A stretch of DNA of 16,335 nt from Brevibacillus sp. GTDB taxonomy: Bacteria > Bacillota > Bacilli > Brevibacillales > Brevibacillaceae. Below the pieces are notes generated by a model that searched no databases, was not told the DNA's origin, and worked only from the letters and a program-made list of their open reading frames with translations. The stretch covers positions 1-16,335 of the forward strand of contig JARDZO010000110.1 of assembly GCA_029240815.1 (NCBI GenBank), in the 5' to 3' direction. This document shows positions 15,296 through 16,335 of this stretch, piece after piece. Within the stretch, counting starts at the first letter, position 1. Each line of letters begins with the position of its first letter. Position numbers and translations under genes: made by a program.

Positions 15296-15312
15296 ACGTT
15301 GCTTTGCAACGT
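15296..15312. promoter_or_regulatory. Perfect palindrome upstream of the WYL regulator
   Basis: ACGTTGC (15296-15302), TTT, GCAACGT (15306-15312). It is 11 bases before the start codon, where one would expect a ribosome site, and is a candidate auto-operator or a 5'-UTR hairpin limiting translation. Confidence 0.5.
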
Positions 15313-15346
15313 TTCCTCCGTATTTATCATTTCACGCTATGTACCC

Positions 15347-15904
15347 TTACAACCAGGTGGTTTTCGTTTCCACTGCAGCCCGATCGGTCGTTGGAGCGTC
15401 TGCTTCCGGATACCCGATAAACAAGGTGCCGACGACTTTCTTATTTTCTGGCGACCCGAGGAACTTCATCAATCGCTCGTCCCGCACCAAACCCACGCCT
15501 CTCGTGCGCCAAACCATTCCGAGACCCAGCTCTTTTGCTGCCAGCCACATCGAGTGAATGGCGCAACATACCGCATATTCATTATCTTCCGACGACGCTT
15601 CATCGCCGGGGATGATATCTGCTGTCGCGACGATAACCAGCGGTGTTTTTTCCAAAACAGCCAGTGATTCCTTGACGAGATGGGGCTTGGTCGGAAAACG
15701 CTCCAGCAAAAACTCTTGGGCGATCGCTTCAAACCTTTCCTTGGCCTCTCCTTTTATTACATAAAAGTGCCATGGCTGGCGTAGCCGGTCATTCGGCGCG
15801 AGTACTGCGCACTCTAGCAAAGCCTGAATCTTTTCTGTCTCGACCTCTTTGGGGAGATAATTTCTCACGGCTCTTCTCTCTTTTAATAATTGACGTACCG
15901 ACAT
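15347..15904 (-). CDS. Nitroreductase-family FMN oxidoreductase
   Basis: The 185-residue protein is a short nitroreductase. The FMN-binding RRAVRNYLPK is near the N-terminus, followed by APNDRLRQPWHFYVI, the central ELGLGMVWRTRG, and FIGYPEADAPTTDR near the end. Family members reduce nitro compounds, quinones or flavins with NAD(P)H; the substrate here is unknown. I prefer ATG 15904, which has AGGAGG nine bases upstream; an in-frame ATG at 15928 would put the Shine-Dalgarno inside the coding sequence. A good -10 box and a near-perfect palindrome precede it. It ends 62 bases before the WYL regulator on the same strand. Confidence 0.9.
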   Translation of the reverse strand: MSVRQLLKERRAVRNYLPKEVETEKIQALLECAVLAPNDRLRQPWHFYVIKGEAKERFEAIAQEFLLERFPTKPHLVKESLAVLEKTPLVIVATADIIPGDEASSEDNEYAVCCAIHSMWLAAKELGLGMVWRTRGVGLVRDERLMKFLGSPENKKVVGTLFIGYPEADAPTTDRAAVETKTTWL

Positions 15905-15932
15905 GATGCAGCTCCTCCTCTGATCCATAACA

Positions 15933-15955
15933 GTGCAAATTTTACACCCATTATA
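15933..15955 (-). promoter_or_regulatory. -10 box and overlapping palindrome of the nitroreductase gene
   Basis: On the minus strand TATAAT (15955-15950) is a perfect -10; the -35 region is weak. GTGCAAA-T-TTTACAC (15933-15947), a palindrome with one mismatch, covers the expected transcript start, a typical repressor position. Confidence 0.5.
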
Positions 15956-15985
15956 TACAAGCTACCCCTAGAAGCATAGGATCTC

Positions 15986-16004
15986 TTCCAAAACTTATTT
16001 GGAA
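15986..16004. repeat. Perfect inverted repeat TTCCAAA/TTTGGAA
   Basis: Seven-base arms (15986-15992, 15998-16004) around ACTTA, between the Nudix stop and the nitroreductase promoter. No T tract follows, so an operator is more likely than a terminator. Confidence 0.45.
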
Positions 16005-16026
16005 TGAATCGAGCTTACAGTTTCAT

Positions 16027-16335
16027 TCACTGATTGTTTCGGTTCTGCAAGTGTTCTATGGCAGGTAAAGTGAAACACGCTAGATTTGCAGGAAGTTCAT
16101 GAAGTGAAAACCACCTAATTTCCCCAATCGCTCCGTCTGCCTCCATATTACACGGTTCTCCACTCTTGATGACCACTTCGTAAATGGCAGAAACCCAATG
16201 TTCTGCACTTTCAGGTCGTATTGTCTCTGCCATACAAAGTAACTCTTTTATTTCCACATCAAGATTTACCTCTTCTTTAATCTCACGGATAACACTTGTC
16301 TCCAGGTGTTCATAAGGATCAACTTTTCCACCAGG
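16027..16335 (-). CDS. Nudix hydrolase, 5' end outside window
   Basis: The 102 residues visible begin at the window edge with the Nudix box: G-KVDPY-E, seven residues, then REIKEEVNL. It follows GX5EX7REUXEEXGU except that Asn replaces the last Gly. The three acidic residues that hold magnesium (E of REI and the EE pair) are intact. The remainder is the usual Nudix beta-sandwich tail, ending at a stop at 16027-16029. Nudix enzymes hydrolyse nucleoside diphosphates linked to another group; the substrate is not predictable. The gene lies upstream of nitroreductase on the same strand with a 122-base gap. Confidence 0.9.
   Translation of the reverse strand, partial: PGGKVDPYEHLETSVIREIKEEVNLDVEIKELLCMAETIRPESAEHWVSAIYEVVIKSGEPCNMEADGAIGEIRWFSLHELPANLACFTLPAIEHLQNRNNQ

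Overview
The window looks like chromosome from a low- to mid-GC Gram-positive of the Bacillales, most like Brevibacillus or a relative. The basis is the strong GGAGG ribosome binding sites, frequent GTG starts, PucR, WYL and MocR regulators, DUF2935 and DUF2785 proteins, a Bacillus-type class B PBP and heme O synthase. The genus is inferred from gene style, not from a database match. No tRNA, rRNA, CRISPR array, phage or insertion sequence was found.

Left part (1-4932): a minus-strand operon runs leftward out of the window in the order ankyrin-repeat protein, DUF2877 (AllH-type), FdrA (AllF-type, cut by the window edge). A PucR-family regulator faces away from it. FdrA, DUF2877 and a DUF1116 protein (expected beyond the edge) are linked in E. 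coli to oxamate carbamoyl transfer at the end of anaerobic allantoin breakdown, so this is probably a purine or ureide nitrogen-salvage locus. The 262-bp divergent spacer holds a perfect 8+3+8 palindrome over the inferred start of the regulator transcript, more half-sites, and potential RNA helices.

Middle (4933-5962): about 1 kb has no convincing full-length gene. It contains a bidirectional terminator, a short minus-strand reading frame that may be the tail of a lost gene, and about 640 bp (5238-5880) packed with helices. Read on the minus strand this stretch has purine-rich loops and ends in a hairpin followed by T6. I propose a large structured noncoding RNA, the most interesting item here.

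Right of it (5963-11443): a cytoplasmic-looking DNA/RNA non-specific endonuclease converges on a GNAT acetyltransferase. Then come ctaB (heme O synthase) behind a TetR regulator whose 5' end appears broken or unusually started, and a class B penicillin-binding protein with a good promoter and terminator.

Right end (11590-16335): two 5'-truncated remnants of PLP-dependent aminotransferase genes meet head to head near 11805. They are followed by a DUF2935 protein on the plus strand and a minus-strand series: Nudix hydrolase (partial), nitroreductase, WYL regulator and DUF2785 protein. Several perfect or near-perfect palindromes lie in the gaps of this series and look like operators or hairpins.
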